The position numbers were made by a program, and so were the translations under genes. Shown here one piece after another: positions 1-8,008 of a DNA stretch of 8,063 nt. Under the pieces are notes generated by a model that did no database searches, had not been told where the DNA came from, and saw only the letters and a list, made by a program, of their open reading frames with translations. Origin of the DNA: Eubacteriales Family XIII. Incertae Sedis bacterium (GTDB taxonomy: Bacteria > Bacillota > Clostridia > Peptostreptococcales > Anaerovoracaceae); contig JAISZM010000168.1 in the NCBI GenBank assembly GCA_031269205.1, positions 1-8,063 on the forward strand, written 5' to 3'. Positions within the stretch are counted from its first letter, which is position 1, and each line of letters begins with the position of its first letter.

Positions 1-2
1 GT

Positions 3-2321
<2,319 letters not shown>

Positions 2322-2328
2322 ATTTAAC

Positions 2329-2358
2329 TTGACAGGAGGCGTGAAATAATAGTATCAT
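2329..2358 (+). promoter_or_regulatory. Promoter of the feo operon
   Basis: A perfect -35 box TTGACA (2329-2334) is followed after 18 bases by TATCAT (2353-2358), one mismatch from the -10 consensus. It begins 8 bases after the carB stop and precedes the first feoA by about 50 bases, so the iron genes have their own start rather than relying on carB read-through. The predicted transcription start is near 2365. A loosely Fur-box-like string (TGAAATA, two bases, AGTATCA, 2342-2357) overlaps the -10 box, but its left half fits the Fur consensus poorly. Confidence 0.8.
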
Positions 2359-2366
2359 AAGAGTAA

Positions 2367-2382
2367 GTTAGTTAATGCTAAC
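2367..2382. promoter_or_regulatory. Candidate operator (dyad GTTAG-N6-CTAAC)
   Basis: A perfect 5-base inverted repeat with a 6-base spacer sits at the predicted start of feo transcription, where a bound repressor would block initiation. The half-sites resemble those of DtxR/IdeR iron-repressor boxes, but in those boxes the inner TTAG and CTAA halves lie one base apart, so the spacing does not fit the classic site. Iron control of feo operons by Fur or DtxR-type repressors is established in other bacteria. Assigning this dyad to either family is inference. Confidence 0.4.
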
Positions 2383-2405
2383 CGCGTGTGGAAGGAGACA
2401 AGACG

Positions 2406-2615
2406 ATGCCGCTTACACTGGTGGGCACGGGGAACACAAATACGATAAAGAAGGTCGGCGGCAGGAGCGAGACGCGAATGTTTCTCGAGAAGCTCGGTTT
2501 TGTTCAGGGATGTCCGGTGACCGTAGTCGCGGAGAACAGCGGGAACGTGATCGTCAAGGTCAGGGAGTCGCGCGTCGCTGTGAGCCGCGAGATGGCGCGT
2601 CACATCATCGTGTGA
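2406..2615 (+). CDS. feoA: FeoA-family protein (first copy)
   Basis: This small cytosolic SH3-like protein is predicted to assist or regulate FeoB in Fe(II) uptake. It has 69 residues, within the usual FeoA range of about 70-85. The family pattern is visible: a Gly-rich N-terminal part (KVGGRSETRMFLEKLGF), then G-x-x-V-x-V-V (GCPVTVVAENSGNVIVKV), and a C-terminal strand (SRVAVSREMARHIIV). The start is set at ATG 2406 because AAGGAG (2392-2397) lies 8 bases upstream. An in-frame GTG at 2388 lies before that ribosome site and would add six residues, so it is not used. It differs clearly in sequence from the second FeoA and lacks that copy's LGDPVEI and RGYELSLR segments. It is the first gene after the promoter and is followed by a 71-base gap. 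Confidence 0.9.
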   Translation: MPLTLVGTGNTNTIKKVGGRSETRMFLEKLGFVQGCPVTVVAENSGNVIVKVRESRVAVSREMARHIIV

Positions 2616-2628
2616 CAACAGCCCGCGC

Positions 2629-2650
2629 CGCGCGAGCGACGCTTCGCGCG
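2629..2650 (+). repeat. GC-rich hairpin between the two feoA genes
   Basis: CGCGCGA (2629-2635) and TCGCGCG (2644-2650) form a perfect 7-base stem with an 8-base loop. It lies 13 bases after the first feoA stop and 23 bases before the next ribosome site. No T-tract follows, so it is not a standard terminator. It could stabilise a processed mRNA end or tune expression of the downstream genes, or be a chance product of high G+C. Confidence 0.4.
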
Positions 2651-2686
2651 ACGGGTCGGCCGCGCGTCAATGGAAAGGAACGATAC

Positions 2687-2929
2687 ATGACGACACTGAG
2701 AACAACCAAACCCGGCGAGACCGTGCGAGTCACCTTCATAGGCGGCGGTGGCGCGATCAAGCGGCGCATTATGGACATGGGCATCACGAAAGGCGCGAAT
2801 GTCTATGTTCGCAAGGTGGCTCCCCTCGGCGACCCCGTCGAGATCACCGTGCGCGGGTACGAGTTGTCGCTCCGCAGAGCCGACGCGGAGATTGTCGAAG
2901 TAGAACCTGTAGAGGAGAAGATTTCATGA
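2687..2929 (+). CDS. feoA: FeoA-family protein (second copy)
   Basis: This is the second SH3-like FeoA accessory protein of the ferrous-iron system, 80 residues, and it matches the classic family pattern better than the first copy. It shows GETVRVTFIGGGGAIKRR, then IMDMGITKGANVYV, then APLGDPVEITVRGYELSLRR, and an acidic tail (EIVEVEPVEEK). The start is ATG 2687, with AAAGGA (2674-2679) 7 bases upstream. The open frame extends much further 5' but runs through the first feoA in another frame, so longer starts are rejected. Its stop TGA overlaps the feoB ATG (ATGA, 2926-2929), which implies translational coupling and a matched supply with FeoB. Tandem feoA-feoA-feoB order is known from other anaerobic bacteria. 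Confidence 0.94.
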   Translation: MTTLRTTKPGETVRVTFIGGGGAIKRRIMDMGITKGANVYVRKVAPLGDPVEITVRGYELSLRRADAEIVEVEPVEEKIS

Positions 2930-5106
2930 TAAGAATAGCGCTTGCCGGCAATCCCAACAGCGGTAAAACCACGCTGTTCAACGCGCTGACCGGCGCCAAC
3001 CAATTCGTCGGGAACTGGCCCGGCGTGACCGTCGAAAAAAAAGAGGGGCGGCTGAAGTATCGCAAAGATGTGACCATCATCGATCTGCCGGGCATCTACT
3101 CCCTCTCGCCTTATACATTGGAAGAAGTTATTGCACGTGATTATCTCACTGACGAACGGCCGGACGCCATACTCAACATCATAGACGGGACCAATCTGGA
3201 ACGAAACCTCTACCTCACCACGCAGCTCACGGAACTTGGGATACCTGTCGTACTCGCCGTAAACATGATCGACATTGTAAATAAGCGCGGCGACAAGATC
3301 GATATCAAAAAGCTCTCCGAAAAAATCGGCTGTCCGGCCGCCGCCGTTTCCGCGTTAAAGGGTACGGGTGTGGAACAAGCCGCGAATCTCGCGGCAGAGC
3401 GGGCTTCATCCGCACACCCCGTGCCCCAACACGCTTTTTCGGGCAACGTCGAACACACGCTTGCCCATATCGAGGAGGCGCTGCTGCACGATATGCCCGA
3501 GGAGCGTCAGCGGTGGTACTCGATCAAACTCTTTGAGCGCGACGAGAGGGTGATAGAGAAACTCAAGCCGGACGCCGAAAAGCTCGCCCACATAGAAAAC
3601 GATATCCAGTCGTGTGAAAAGGACTTTGAGGACGACAGTGAAAGTATAATAATATCAGAACGTTACAATTATATAGAGAGCGTTATAGACGAGTGTTGTA
3701 AGGTTAAGAACAAGGGCGAGCTTTCGCCCTCGGACAGGATAGACCGCGTCGTCACGAATCGGTGGCTCGCGTTGCCTATTTTCGCGCTCGTCATGTTCGC
3801 CGTTTACTACGTTTCGGTGACATCGGTCGGGACGATCGTGACGGACTGGGCGAACGACGGCGTGTTCGGCGATGGCTGGAGTCTCTTCGGCCTGCACGTA
3901 CCGGGCGTACCCGACGCCCTCGGCGGGGCGCTCGATTTCATCGGCGTCGCGGCGTGGTTGCACAGCCTCATCATAGACGGCATAGTCGCTGGCGTCGGCG
4001 CGGTACTCGGCTTCGTGCCGCAGATGTTCATACTCTTCGCGTTCCTGGCTTTCCTTGAGCGCTGCGGTTACATGGCTCGCATAGCCTTCATACTGGACAG
4101 GGTGTTTCGCCGCTTCGGCCTGTCCGGCAAATCCTTCATTCCGATCCTCATAGGCACGGGATGCGGCGTGCCGGGCATCATGGCTTCGCGCACCATAGAG
4201 AACGAGCGCGACAGGCGCATGACGATCATAACGACGACCTTCATCCCCTGCAGCGCAAAGCTCCCGATCATCGCCCTCATCGCGGGCGCGCTGTTCGGCG
4301 GCGCGTGGTGGGTCGCCCCGAGCGCGTATTTCATCGGCATCGGCGCCATCATCATGTCGGGCATCATATTGAAGAAGACGAAAATTTTCGCGGGCAAGGC
4401 CATGCCCTTTGTCATGGAGTTGCCCGCCTATCATTGGCCCACGGTCGGCTCGATACTTCGCAGCATGTGGGAGAGGGGTTGGTCCTTCATCAAAAGAGCC
4501 GGAACCATCATCCTGCTCGCGACCATCTTCGTGTGGTTCACGTCGAGTTACGGTTGGGTGGATGGCGCGTTCGGTTCCGTGGACATGGATCACAGCATAC
4601 TCGCGTCCATAGGCTCGGCCATAGCCTGGGTGTTCGCGCCGCTCGGATGGGGGACGTGGAAGGCGGCCGTGGCCGCCATAACGGGTCTCATCGCGAAGGA
4701 AAACGTCGTCGGCACCTTCGGCATACTCTACGGCGGGCTCGACGAAGTTTCGGAGGACGGCGCGGAGGTCTGGGCGTCGCTCGCGGCCTCGTACACGGCA
4801 CTGTCCGCCTTCTCCTTCCTCGTATTCAACCTTCTCTGCGCTCCCTGCTTCGCAGCCATGGGAGCGATCAGGCGCGAGATGAACAGCGCCAAGTGGTTCT
4901 TCACGGCCATCGGCTACCAGTGCGGCTTCGCCTATCTGATAGCGCTCATCATCTTTCAGATCGGTTTTTTCGCGCAGACGGGGAGCTTCGGCGTCGGGAC
5001 AGCCGTAGCGCTGGCGCTCGTCGCGTGGTTCGTGTACCTGCTCGCGCGGCCGTCGAAGTACGAGGGCGCGGAGCTGGGTGTGAGCGCCGTGACGGCGCGG
5101 GCGTAG
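2926..5106 (+). CDS. feoB: Ferrous iron transport protein B (FeoB)
   Basis: FeoB is the inner-membrane Fe(II) permease with an N-terminal GTPase domain. It has 726 residues, close to the E. coli length. The G motifs are intact: G1 GNPNSGKT (8-15), G2 Thr35 in PGVT, G3 DLPG (53-56), G4 NMID (113-116) and G5 SAL (142-144). A helical GDI-like linker with a charged, AT-rich-coded stretch (about 165-270) follows. The membrane domain starts near 277 with several hydrophobic helices to about 707. Conserved membrane cysteines are present: Cys413 in GTGCGVPG, Cys442 in FIPCSAKLP and Cys641 in APC, matching Gate-motif positions of the family. The start ATG overlaps the preceding feoA stop by four bases, and GAGGAG (2912-2917) is the ribosome site. 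No N-terminal FeoA fusion or C-terminal FeoC domain is present. The nearest partner downstream is the Cys-rich protein at 5165. Confidence 0.98.
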   Translation: MIRIALAGNPNSGKTTLFNALTGANQFVGNWPGVTVEKKEGRLKYRKDVTIIDLPGIYSLSPYTLEEVIARDYLTDERPDAILNIIDGTNLERNLYLTTQLTELGIPVVLAVNMIDIVNKRGDKIDIKKLSEKIGCPAAAVSALKGTGVEQAANLAAERASSAHPVPQHAFSGNVEHTLAHIEEALLHDMPEERQRWYSIKLFERDERVIEKLKPDAEKLAHIENDIQSCEKDFEDDSESIIISERYNYIESVIDECCKVKNKGELSPSDRIDRVVTNRWLALPIFALVMFAVYYVSVTSVGTIVTDWANDGVFGDGWSLFGLHVPGVPDALGGALDFIGVAAWLHSLIIDGIVAGVGAVLGFVPQMFILFAFLAFLERCGYMARIAFILDRVFRRFGLSGKSFIPILIGTGCGVPGIMASRTIENERDRRMTIITTTFIPCSAKLPIIALIAGALFGGAWWVAPSAYFIGIGAIIMSGIILKKTKIFAGKAMPFVMELPAYHWPTVGSILRSMWERGWSFIKRAGTIILLATIFVWFTSSYGWVDGAFGSVDMDHSILASIGSAIAWVFAPLGWGTWKAAVAAITGLIAKENVVGTFGILYGGLDEVSEDGAEVWASLAASYTALSAFSFLVFNLLCAPCFAAMGAIRREMNSAKWFFTAIGYQCGFAYLIALIIFQIGFFAQTGSFGVGTAVALALVAWFVYLLARPSKYEGAELGVSAVTARA

Positions 5107-5164
5107 CGTGGCGGCGGGTTTTTCGCGCCTTTGCGACGGATTCTTGAGGGAAGCGTGAACGAAG

Positions 5165-5326
5165 ATGATTGAGTTTTTTACGGAATATGGTTCGACGATC
5201 CTCGTGGCGGGCGCGCTCGTCGCCATAGTCGCCGCCATCGTGGTAAAAATGGTGCGACGGGTACGAGCCGGCAGATGTGTCGGCGAGTGTAAATGCTGTA
5301 ATAGCAAGGACTGCACAAAAGGTTAA
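5165..5326 (+). CDS. FeoB-associated Cys-rich membrane protein
   Basis: This 53-residue protein lies 58 bases after feoB on the same strand. It has a short N-terminus (MIEFFTEYGS), one hydrophobic helix (about residues 11-30, rich in Ala, Val and Ile), a basic stretch KMVRRVRAGR that by the positive-inside rule puts the tail in the cytosol, and five cysteines (38, 42, 44, 45, 50; C-x3-C-x-C-C-x4-C). One membrane helix plus a Cys cluster directly after feoB is the hallmark of the FeoB_associated family. These proteins are proposed to act with FeoB, perhaps binding iron or replacing FeoC, but this is not proven. ATG 5165 is the only possible start, because an in-frame TGA lies at 5156. The ribosome site is weak: GAGGG (5146-5150) is 14 bases away, so coupling or low expression is likely. 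Stop is TAA. Confidence 0.87.
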   Translation: MIEFFTEYGSTILVAGALVAIVAAIVVKMVRRVRAGRCVGECKCCNSKDCTKG

Positions 5327-5331
5327 AGGTT

Positions 5332-5386
5332 CATTGGCGGTTACTGAATAGTTTCGATTTAACCACTGAACAGTCACCATTGGCGG
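5332..5386. repeat. Compound repeat cluster after the feo operon
   Basis: Two perfect 9-base direct copies of CATTGGCGG (5332-5340 and 5378-5386) flank a 37-base core. The core holds two near-identical 10-mers, ACTGAATAGT (5343-5352) and ACTGAACAGT (5365-5374), spaced 22 bases apart. The same stretch reads as an imperfect inverted repeat, GGTTACTG (5339-5346) against CAGTCACC (5371-5378), 7 of 8 paired. No T-tract follows, so it is not a clear terminator. It may be a regulator site, a short insertion with 9-base target duplications, or a weak transcript end. Confidence 0.5.
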
Positions 5387-5416
5387 CCGCGTTATTCTCT
5401 TTCGTGAAAAAATCGG

Positions 5417-5445
5417 TTTACAAGCGGGAAGATTTCTCATATAAT
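5417..5445 (+). promoter_or_regulatory. Promoter of the tRNA-Phe gene
   Basis: TTTACA (5417-5422), a 17-base spacer and a perfect TATAAT (5440-5445) form a near-consensus housekeeping promoter. The expected start near 5452 lies about 13 bases before the mature tRNA. This gives the tRNA its own transcription unit, independent of feo. Confidence 0.88.
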
Positions 5446-5452
5446 ACTCATT

Positions 5453-5464
5453 GCGCGTACGCGC
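5453..5464. repeat. Perfect 12-base palindrome in the tRNA leader
   Basis: GCGCGTACGCGC is exactly self-complementary and fills the space between the predicted transcription start and the first tRNA base. As DNA it is a possible binding site. As RNA it would be almost the entire 5' leader removed by RNase P. Confidence 0.55.
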
Positions 5465-5540
5465 GCCCAGATAGCTCAGTTGGTAGAGCACTTGACTGAA
5501 AATCAAGGTGTCCGTGGTTCAATTCCGCGTCTGGGCACCA
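5465..5540 (+). tRNA. tRNA-Phe (anticodon GAA)
   Basis: A 76-base cloverleaf reads UUC/UUU codons. The acceptor stem GCCCAGA pairs perfectly with TCTGGGC (5530-5536). The D stem is GCTC/GAGC. The anticodon stem CTTGA/TCAAG encloses the loop CTGAAAA with anticodon GAA at 5498-5500. The variable loop is GTGTC. The T stem CGTGG/CCGCG carries one G-T pair around the loop TTCAATT. Discriminator A5537 and an encoded CCA (5538-5540) complete it. It has its own promoter and terminator, so it is a single-gene unit. Confidence 0.98.
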
Positions 5541-5541
5541 G

Positions 5542-5570
5542 AGGACGGCTGAGATACGCCGTCCTTTTTT
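5542..5570 (+). terminator. Rho-independent terminator of tRNA-Phe
   Basis: AGGACGGC (5542-5549) pairs with GCCGTCCT (5558-5565) to give an 8-base perfect stem with an 8-base loop, followed by a six-T run (5565-5570). It begins two bases after the CCA end. On the minus strand the hairpin lacks a following T-tract, so it should not stop the oppositely oriented permease transcript efficiently. Confidence 0.92.
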
Positions 5571-5595
5571 CGCGGCGATTTTCTGCCGCTGTCGG

Positions 5596-6564
5596 TCACA
5601 TCATCGCGTGGATGATCGCTACCCACGCCGGAATCGTACCGATCGAAAGCAGCGTCGACAGACCGACGAGCTTGGACGCGTAGGCGCTCTCCACCTTGTA
5701 GTGCTGCGCGAGGATAGACGTCTGCATATGGCAGGGCATGGTCGCTGACAACAGAAAAACATAGAACGGCATACCCTCGATACCGAAAAGTTTCAAAAGA
5801 CAGATCATCACGAGGGGGCTGATGATAAACTTCCCTATCATTATCCACCATTCGTCCGCCGTTATTTTAGGAACACCGCTTGCGAATATCGTCAGGTTTG
5901 CGCCGATGACGAGCAGGGACAGCGGTACGGTCAGACCCGCGAGGTAGTCGAGCGCGGTATCGAGGACGGGTGGTATATGCAGTCCCGCCTGTACGAGACC
6001 CGCGCCGATGAGTACGCATATAAAGCCCGGATTGAAAATTTTCGAGGGTGAGAGATGAAACGCGCCCGTCGCGCCGTCGTGCAAAGCCGCGCTCGCCGCC
6101 GCGATCTGCGAGACGCCGACACTCCAGAACGCCGCGAGAATCACGAGGTAGTAGGCGAAAAGAAAAGGTGTCCCCGCGTTCCCAAAGACGATCTGATTGA
6201 TCGGCAATCCGATAAATATGATATTGGAAAAGGTATACGTGACCTCGTAGATGGCTTTTTTTCCACTGCGCAGCCGCAACATGCGTGAGGTCAGTTTACC
6301 GAGCAAGAAATTCGCCGCAAGGTGAAGCAGCGCGATGAGCAGCAGTACCAATGAAGACGCGAGCATATCTCTGTCAAACCCTGCCGTTATGCTCGTGACG
6401 GCCAGGCAGGGGGCGGCGAGCCGTATGACGATGGCCGAGAGACCGGCCTGTGTATTTTCCGGCCAAATTGTCTTATGCGTAAAGAAAAATCCGACAGCTA
6501 TTATCAGAAATATTACGCCGATGCTTTCAATACCGCTCCACATACCTTCCATTATAGTATACAT
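5596..6564 (-). CDS. AEC-family permease (auxin efflux carrier-like)
   Basis: This predicted inner-membrane transporter has 322 residues (family about 300-320, 8-10 helices) and is hydrophobic throughout. Family landmarks are visible: an N-terminal helix GVIFLIIAVGFFF (16-28); FSNIIFIGLPI (112-122), the conserved N-x-x-F-x-G-x-P helix; VPLSLLVIGANL (213-224); and the C-terminal segment MPCHMQTSILAQHYK, then LSTLLSIGTIPAW (302-314). Relatives move malate or other organic anions, or auxin in plants, and the substrate cannot be told here. The start is uncertain: ATG 6564 and ATG 6552 lack a ribosome site, while ATG 6543 (315 residues) has GGAAGG only one base upstream. It is the downstream gene of a minus-strand pair, 178 bases after the alcohol dehydrogenase, and converges on the tRNA terminator with no terminator of its own visible inside the window. 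Confidence 0.92.
   Translation of the reverse strand: MYTIMEGMWSGIESIGVIFLIIAVGFFFTHKTIWPENTQAGLSAIVIRLAAPCLAVTSITAGFDRDMLASSLVLLLIALLHLAANFLLGKLTSRMLRLRSGKKAIYEVTYTFSNIIFIGLPINQIVFGNAGTPFLFAYYLVILAAFWSVGVSQIAAASAALHDGATGAFHLSPSKIFNPGFICVLIGAGLVQAGLHIPPVLDTALDYLAGLTVPLSLLVIGANLTIFASGVPKITADEWWIMIGKFIISPLVMICLLKLFGIEGMPFYVFLLSATMPCHMQTSILAQHYKVESAYASKLVGLSTLLSIGTIPAWVAIIHAMM
6551..6556 (-). promoter_or_regulatory. Possible -10 box at the permease start
   Basis: Minus-strand TATAAT (6556 to 6551) overlaps the first codons of the longest permease frame. No good -35 box lies 16-18 bases upstream, and the transcript would start close to ATG 6543. If active, it would imply the shorter protein and a nearly leaderless mRNA. 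It may equally be chance. Confidence 0.2.
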
Positions 6565-6742
6565 TCAGGAACTTTATTACCCCGGCAGCGAACAGCAGGA
6601 AATTCGTGTCGGCTATTTTTGCGTCCCGCCGCGTTGCAAAGCCTCGCAATATTTACGTGTTGCTGTTCAGGCAGGGTTAGCAACAGCCTCCGCTGTCGAA
6701 CTGCCTGTTCGTCGATGTCGTCGCGCCGTCGTCATGCGCGCC

Positions 6743-7915
6743 TCACTTGAACGACGCCTCGAATATCCGTCGCGTATCGTCCGGGGTGATCTCCACGGGA
6801 TCGAAGGCGAACATATGCCCCATGTTATCGTAGGCGTTTTTCACGAGTCCGTCGATGTCGTCTCGCTTGATGCCGTAGTCCGACAGTCGAATGTCGTCGA
6901 CATTGCAGGCTCTTTGCAAGCGTGCCAGAGCCGTGAGAAAATCTTCGGGCGCGCTCGCGCCGTCGGCGCCCAGTTCCCGCGCCATGGCGATAAACCTCTC
7001 GGGGACCGCGCCCTTGCGGATAAGCGTCTCGTAGTAGGCGAGCGAGATAGCGATGAGTCCCGCGCCGTGCGGCAGTTTCGGGCTGTAAGCGCTGAGCGCG
7101 TGCTCCATCGCGTGCTTCGAAATACATCCGGATACGGATTGCGTAAACCCGGCCTCCGTATTCGCGAGAGCGACCTTTTCCCTTGCCTCCATGTCGTCGC
7201 CGTTCTTTACGGCCCGTTCGAGATACCCGCCGATGTTGCGGATCGCGTCGAGACAGATGATATCGCTGAGGGGGTTCGCGATTTTGTTCAGGTAACATTC
7301 GGTGCTGTGGAAGAGCGCGTCGAAGCCCTGATAGGCGGTGAGCGCCGGCGGAACCGTCAGCATCAACTCCGGATCGACGATCGAGAACACGGGAAAGGTC
7401 TTGTCGTAGCCGAAGCCGAGCTTCTCCTTTGTCTCATTCTTCGAAACGACGGCCCACTGGTCGGTTTCGGTACCCGTTCCCGCGGTCGTCGTGATAGCGA
7501 CCACCGGCAGAGGGTCGTTCGTCGGCTTCTGTCGGCCACCCGTGCTGCCCGCGACGAAATCCCAGAAGTCGTGCGCCAGATTGGCCGCCTTGACCGCGAT
7601 GGCCTTGGCCGAGTCGATGGTCGAGCCGCCGCCCAAACCGATGATGAAGTCGCAGCCCTCGCGCGCCGCGAGTTCTCCGCCCTCGTTTACGTGTTCGACG
7701 ACAGGGTTCGGCAGTATCTTGTCAAACAGAGTCCACGCGATTCCCGCCTCGTCGAGTTGTCCCGTCAATCTGTCCAAATGACCCCCTGCTCGCATCGACT
7801 TGCCGGATGAGATCACGATGAGCGCCTTCCCGCCGGGAAGTTTCTGCCGGTGAAGCTCGTTGAGCGCCCCGGCCCCAAAGATAAATCTCGTCGGCATATA
7901 GTATTTGAAAATCAT
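6743..7915 (-). CDS. Iron-containing alcohol dehydrogenase (type III)
   Basis: This cytosolic NAD(P)-dependent oxidoreductase interconverts alcohols and aldehydes or ketones, typical of anaerobic fermentation. It has 390 residues, normal for the family (380-400). The nucleotide-binding signature GLGGGSTIDSAKAIA is at 93-107, and ITTTAGTGTETDQWAV (141-156) is the conserved cofactor and active-site loop. Likely metal ligands are Asp199 and His203 (FDALFHSTE), His268 (SKHAMEH) and His283 (LPHG), matching the D-x3-H...H...H order of FucO. The His268-His283 spacing is 15 against 14 in FucO, a one-residue insertion. The start ATG 7913-7915 is well supported by GGAGGAA six bases upstream. It is the first gene of a minus-strand pair with the permease and divergent from the gene at 8054. 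Substrate (butanol, propanediol, lactaldehyde or other) cannot be read from sequence. Confidence 0.96.
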   Translation of the reverse strand: MIFKYYMPTRFIFGAGALNELHRQKLPGGKALIVISSGKSMRAGGHLDRLTGQLDEAGIAWTLFDKILPNPVVEHVNEGGELAAREGCDFIIGLGGGSTIDSAKAIAVKAANLAHDFWDFVAGSTGGRQKPTNDPLPVVAITTTAGTGTETDQWAVVSKNETKEKLGFGYDKTFPVFSIVDPELMLTVPPALTAYQGFDALFHSTECYLNKIANPLSDIICLDAIRNIGGYLERAVKNGDDMEAREKVALANTEAGFTQSVSGCISKHAMEHALSAYSPKLPHGAGLIAISLAYYETLIRKGAVPERFIAMARELGADGASAPEDFLTALARLQRACNVDDIRLSDYGIKRDDIDGLVKNAYDNMGHMFAFDPVEITPDDTRRIFEASFK

Positions 7916-7921
7916 AAGATG

Positions 7922-7928
7922 TTCCTCC
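7922..7928 (-). promoter_or_regulatory. Ribosome binding site of the alcohol dehydrogenase
   Basis: Minus-strand GGAGGAA ends six bases before ATG 7915. It is a near-ideal Shine-Dalgarno sequence and fixes the start codon. Confidence 0.9.
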
Positions 7929-7944
7929 GTTCCGTGATTCCTTT

Positions 7945-7974
7945 ATTGTACAAAACCGCTACGCGGTAGTGCAA
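7945..7974 (-). promoter_or_regulatory. Promoter of the alcohol dehydrogenase, with dyads
   Basis: Read on the minus strand, TTGCAC (7974-7969), an 18-base spacer and TACAAT (7950-7945) form a moderate promoter: the -10 matches 5 of 6, while the -35 matches only in TTG. The predicted start near 7938 leaves a short leader before the ribosome site. The spacer holds a perfect dyad ACCGC-N3-GCGGT (7955-7967), and the -10 overlaps the 8-base palindrome TTGTACAA (7946-7953). Either could be an operator for a regulator of fermentation genes. It is not a full Rex box. Confidence 0.5.
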
Positions 7975-8002
7975 CCTTTCCGGCGTATCTGTAACGCTAA
8001 AG

Positions 8003-8008
8003 TATAAT
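8003..8008 (+). promoter_or_regulatory. -10 box of the gene starting at 8054
   Basis: A perfect TATAAT lies 45 bases before the start codon. No convincing -35 box is seen 16-19 bases upstream (the region reads TTTCCGGCG), so an activator may be needed. The predicted start is near 8015. Confidence 0.55.

Noticed and set aside
3035..3042. Run of eight A in the early part of feoB, a possible slippage or phase-variation site
   Set aside because: The frame is intact, the run encodes ordinary Glu-Lys-Lys after the G2 motif, and eight A alone is weak evidence of switching.
3645..3650. TATAAT inside feoB
   Set aside because: It lies in an AT-rich linker-coding stretch with no -35 box at proper spacing and no gene start shortly downstream.
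4161..5147. 328-residue plus-strand frame overlapping feoB
   Set aside because: It is an out-of-frame reading of feoB, dominated by Arg, His and Gly, with no family match that I recognise.
3655..5316. 553-residue open frame on the minus strand
   Set aside because: It lies opposite feoB, is rich in Arg, His, Glu and Asp as expected for an antisense frame of GC-rich coding DNA, and has no recognisable domain. feoB is certain on the + strand.
6667..6735. 22-residue minus-strand frame with a weak GAGG five bases upstream
   Set aside because: It is Arg-, Thr- and Ala-rich, uses CGA codons that are uncommon in the neighbouring genes, and is too short to distinguish from chance.
6335..7810. 491-residue open frame on the plus strand
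   Set aside because: It runs antisense across both the permease and the alcohol dehydrogenase, has Arg/Val/Asp-rich low-information sequence and no ribosome site. It is a shadow frame.
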